Below are positions 6,167 to 7,718 of a stretch of 7,718 nucleotides of DNA, in pieces. Source of the DNA: Gordonibacter sp036659115 (lineage in GTDB: Bacteria > Actinomycetota > Coriobacteriia > Coriobacteriales > Eggerthellaceae); NCBI RefSeq assembly GCF_036659115.1, contig NZ_JAVXDF010000099.1. One strand, written 5' to 3'. The notes below the pieces were generated by a model. The model was not told the DNA's origin and did not search any database. It saw only the letters and a list, made by a program, of their open reading frames with translations. The translations under genes were made by a program, and so were the position numbers. Position 1 is the first letter of the stretch. Each line of letters starts with the position of its first letter.

Positions 6167-7257
6167 GCGCAGGCGAGCAAGAGGAAACAAATGACCGGGG
6201 TTGTTCGGTGCCCGAAAGACCGACCGGCGGCACGCGGGGAAAACCCGCGGTAATAGCAGGGAGCGACGCCGCGTCGCTCCCTGCTGTGACCGCGGCAAAG
6301 AGCGCCGCCGCGCTTGCCAACGATCGTGCAGCAGCGCCGTTCGGCCCACTTACAGTGCACATGGCATGGCAGCTTGCCGCGCCCCACACCTGGCCGGCCG
6401 CCATCCTGCCGGTGCTCGTGGCCGTGGCTTGCGCCACAGCGCAGGGATTTCCCCTGTCGGCAACCGTCGCTTGCACTCTGCTGGCGATCTGCGTGCTCAT
6501 GCAAGCCGCCGTGAACACGTTCAACGACTATTACGACTACGTGAAAGGCTCTGACTCGGCCGACGATAACGTCGATCCGACGGATGCCGTGCTCGTGTAC
6601 AACAACGTGGATCCGAGGGCTGCGCTAGGCCTTGCAGTAGGCTTCCTTGCGGCTGCCTTTCTACTGGGTGCCTACGTCATCTGGGTGGCAGGATGGATTC
6701 CACTTGCCATCGGTGTCGTAGGAGCGTTGTTCGTTGTGGTGTATTCGGCCGGCAAGACCCCGTTGTCATACCTGCCGCTCGGCGAGTTGGTCAGCGGTGG
6801 CGTCATGGGGGGGCTTATTCCCCTGGCGAGCTACCAGGCGCTCACCGGCGTCTTCGATGCGCGTGCGCTGCTGTGGGCCGTGCCCACCATCATCGGCGTG
6901 GGGCTTATCATGTTCACGAACAACACCTGCGACCTTGAGAAGGACCGCGAAGCGGGGCGGCACACGCTTTCCGTCATGCTTGGCCGCACCAAGGCCCGCA
7001 AGCTCTACCATGCGCTGGTCTACGCATGGATTGCCGCTATCGTCGTCTTGGTGGCCGTATTCTTCACCGACGGGCTGGTGGTGATGCCCTTTATGCTGTT
7101 GGCCGCCTATCCGGTAATCGCGGCGCTCCTGAAAAACCCGCTTGCAGCACATACGCGTCTTGCCGCCATGCCCCAAGTCCTCAACGTGAATATCGCGCTC
7201 GGCACGTTCTACGCCGCCGCCGTGTTCGCGTCGCCCGTTTTGATGCTGGTACTCTAG
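6163..7257 (+). CDS. menA: MenA-like UbiA prenyltransferase (1,4-dihydroxy-2-naphthoate polyprenyltransferase)
   Basis: A 364-residue membrane enzyme expected to attach a polyprenyl chain to dihydroxynaphthoate in menaquinone synthesis. The UbiA Asp-rich motifs are present: NTFNDYYDY (N121, D122, D125) and NNTCDLEKDREAGR (D257, D261), which bind Mg-pyrophosphate. The loop VYSAGKTPLSYLPLGEL (193-209) is also typical of MenA. About eight hydrophobic segments follow from residue 72. MenA proteins usually have about 290-310 residues and start close to the AAPHTWPAAILPVLV segment, here at residue 72, so the first 66 residues (Ala-rich, with rare codons such as AGA and ATA) are an unexplained extension that contains two hairpins. 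The start at 6163 overlaps the hydrolase stop (ATGA); ATG 6361 is a serious alternative that gives a normal 298-residue protein. A prenyltransferase of the futalosine route (MqnP-like) cannot be excluded. Confidence 0.85.
   Translation: MSAGEQEETNDRGCSVPERPTGGTRGKPAVIAGSDAASLPAVTAAKSAAALANDRAAAPFGPLTVHMAWQLAAPHTWPAAILPVLVAVACATAQGFPLSATVACTLLAICVLMQAAVNTFNDYYDYVKGSDSADDNVDPTDAVLVYNNVDPRAALGLAVGFLAAAFLLGAYVIWVAGWIPLAIGVVGALFVVVYSAGKTPLSYLPLGELVSGGVMGGLIPLASYQALTGVFDARALLWAVPTIIGVGLIMFTNNTCDLEKDREAGRHTLSVMLGRTKARKLYHALVYAWIAAIVVLVAVFFTDGLVVMPFMLLAAYPVIAALLKNPLAAHTRLAAMPQVLNVNIALGTFYAAAVFASPVLMLVL
6233..6249 (+). other. First hairpin in the menA leader or extension
   Basis: CGCGGG and CCCGCG pair across the loop GAAAA, a compact GC-rich stem. 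It lies 5 bases before a much stronger hairpin. Together they look like RNA structure, not like coding sequence chosen for protein. Confidence 0.45.
6255..6285 (+). terminator. Perfect 14-bp hairpin early in menA frame, possible attenuator or terminator
   Basis: Arms 6255-6268 and 6272-6285 are exact reverse complements around a CCG loop. It begins 89 bases after the hydrolase stop and ends 76 bases before the alternative menA ATG at 6361. No T-run follows. It may end the hydrolase transcript, dampen read-through into menA, or be chance structure within an extended N-terminus; a leader role fits better if menA starts at 6361. Confidence 0.5.
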
Positions 7258-7270
7258 AGAGGGAGACGTC

Positions 7271-7714
7271 ATGGAAGTCGTTCGCATTGTTCTGGGAGTC
7301 GTACTGCTCGTCGTGACGGCGGCGCTGGCCGTGCAGCTGTGGAAGGGTCGATGGCTGTTCCTGATCGCAAAGCCCGACAAAACCAAGAAGGGCACGTTCT
7401 ACCCTGAGGGAACGCACAAGTCGGGCCAATGCGTTTCCTGGGTCATGGTCGCCTGCTTTGCGGTGATCGCCACGCTGATCGCCTACCAGATGGGCATCTT
7501 GTCGGGCAGCGACTTGTTCGCCCAAGCGGCAACCATACTCAGCAATATCGCGCTCGTCGCGTACTGCGTGGTTTTGGTATGGGCTGTTTTTTCCAGCCAG
7601 AAAGGAAAAGAAGGCAGCTTCCGCGAGCGCTTCGACGGGGGAAGCTATCGCGTGCTGATACTGCTGTTGGGAACCTGCGTCTTGCTTACCGTCGTAGGCT
7701 TGCTGTTCGTCTAG
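7271..7714 (+). CDS. Small four-helix membrane protein of unknown function
   Basis: A 147-residue protein with predicted membrane segments near residues 4-22, 54-73, 87-107 and 127-146. Between helices 1 and 2 is a basic loop (GRWLFLIAKPDKTKKGTFYPEG, about 26-47, here as two parts GRWLFLIAKPDK and TKKGTFYPEG). That layout faintly recalls small DUF3784-type membrane proteins, but the match is too weak to name a family. A strong ribosome site GAGGGAG (7259-7265) precedes ATG 7271, and the gap to the menA stop is only 13 bases, so the two are probably one transcript. A second charged loop (108-126) separates helices 3 and 4. No catalytic motif is visible. A role linked to the quinone enzyme is possible from position only. 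Confidence 0.72.
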   Translation: MEVVRIVLGVVLLVVTAALAVQLWKGRWLFLIAKPDKTKKGTFYPEGTHKSGQCVSWVMVACFAVIATLIAYQMGILSGSDLFAQAATILSNIALVAYCVVLVWAVFSSQKGKEGSFRERFDGGSYRVLILLLGTCVLLTVVGLLFV

Positions 7715-7718
7715 CCAG

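Noticed and set aside
6766..7395. Minus-strand open frame of 209 codons
   Set aside because: Antisense shadow of the menA-like gene and the following membrane protein gene; His- and Arg-rich with no motif.

Overview
The window looks like chromosomal DNA from a GC-rich anaerobic gut Actinobacterium of the Eggerthellaceae/Coriobacteriia type. This is inferred from three things: GC-ending codons, a Tat-exported fumarate-reductase-like flavoprotein divergent from its own LysR regulator (an arrangement expanded in Eggerthella and Gordonibacter relatives), and a menaquinone-type prenyltransferase. I did no database search, so the taxon is a guess.

Layout. The left edge (1-289, minus strand) holds the 5' end of an unrecognised gene that runs out of the window. 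Divergent to it is a YacP/Rae1-like NYN-domain ribonuclease (443-922, plus). It converges on a Tat lipoprotein FAD reductase (1126-2697, minus). The 203-bp convergent gap holds two palindromes sharing the core TTAGAG-N3-CTCTAA; one is extended to a perfect 15-bp hairpin. A 317-bp divergent gap (2698-3014) separates the reductase from a LysR-type regulator (3015-3938, plus). It carries candidate promoters for both genes and an imperfect dyad placed where a LysR protein would be expected to bind upstream of the reductase.

The middle holds a minus-strand pair: a PAP2-family lipid phosphatase (4116-4697), whose GTG start overlaps the stop of a hotdog thioesterase remnant (4694-4902). The remnant keeps a good N-terminus and a good C-terminus in different reading frames and lacks the middle, so it is called a pseudogene.

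The right part is a plus-strand run: an Mbeg1-like alpha/beta hydrolase (4946-6166, possibly leaderless), a MenA-like UbiA prenyltransferase (6163-7257, ATGA overlap, with an odd N-terminal extension that contains two strong hairpins), and a four-helix membrane protein of unknown function (7271-7714).

Working together: menaquinone made through the MenA-like enzyme could feed anaerobic respiration, and the exported flavin reductase is probably a terminal reductase for an unidentified small-molecule acceptor under LysR control. The broken thioesterase is of a fold that in other bacteria can supply the step before MenA (DHNA-CoA hydrolysis); that link is speculative. I found no CRISPR array, tRNA, rRNA, insertion sequence or clear new defence system. 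The most unusual items are the two tyrosines that appear to replace fumarate-reductase arginines, the deleted thioesterase, the hairpins in the menA leader, and the paired palindromes.
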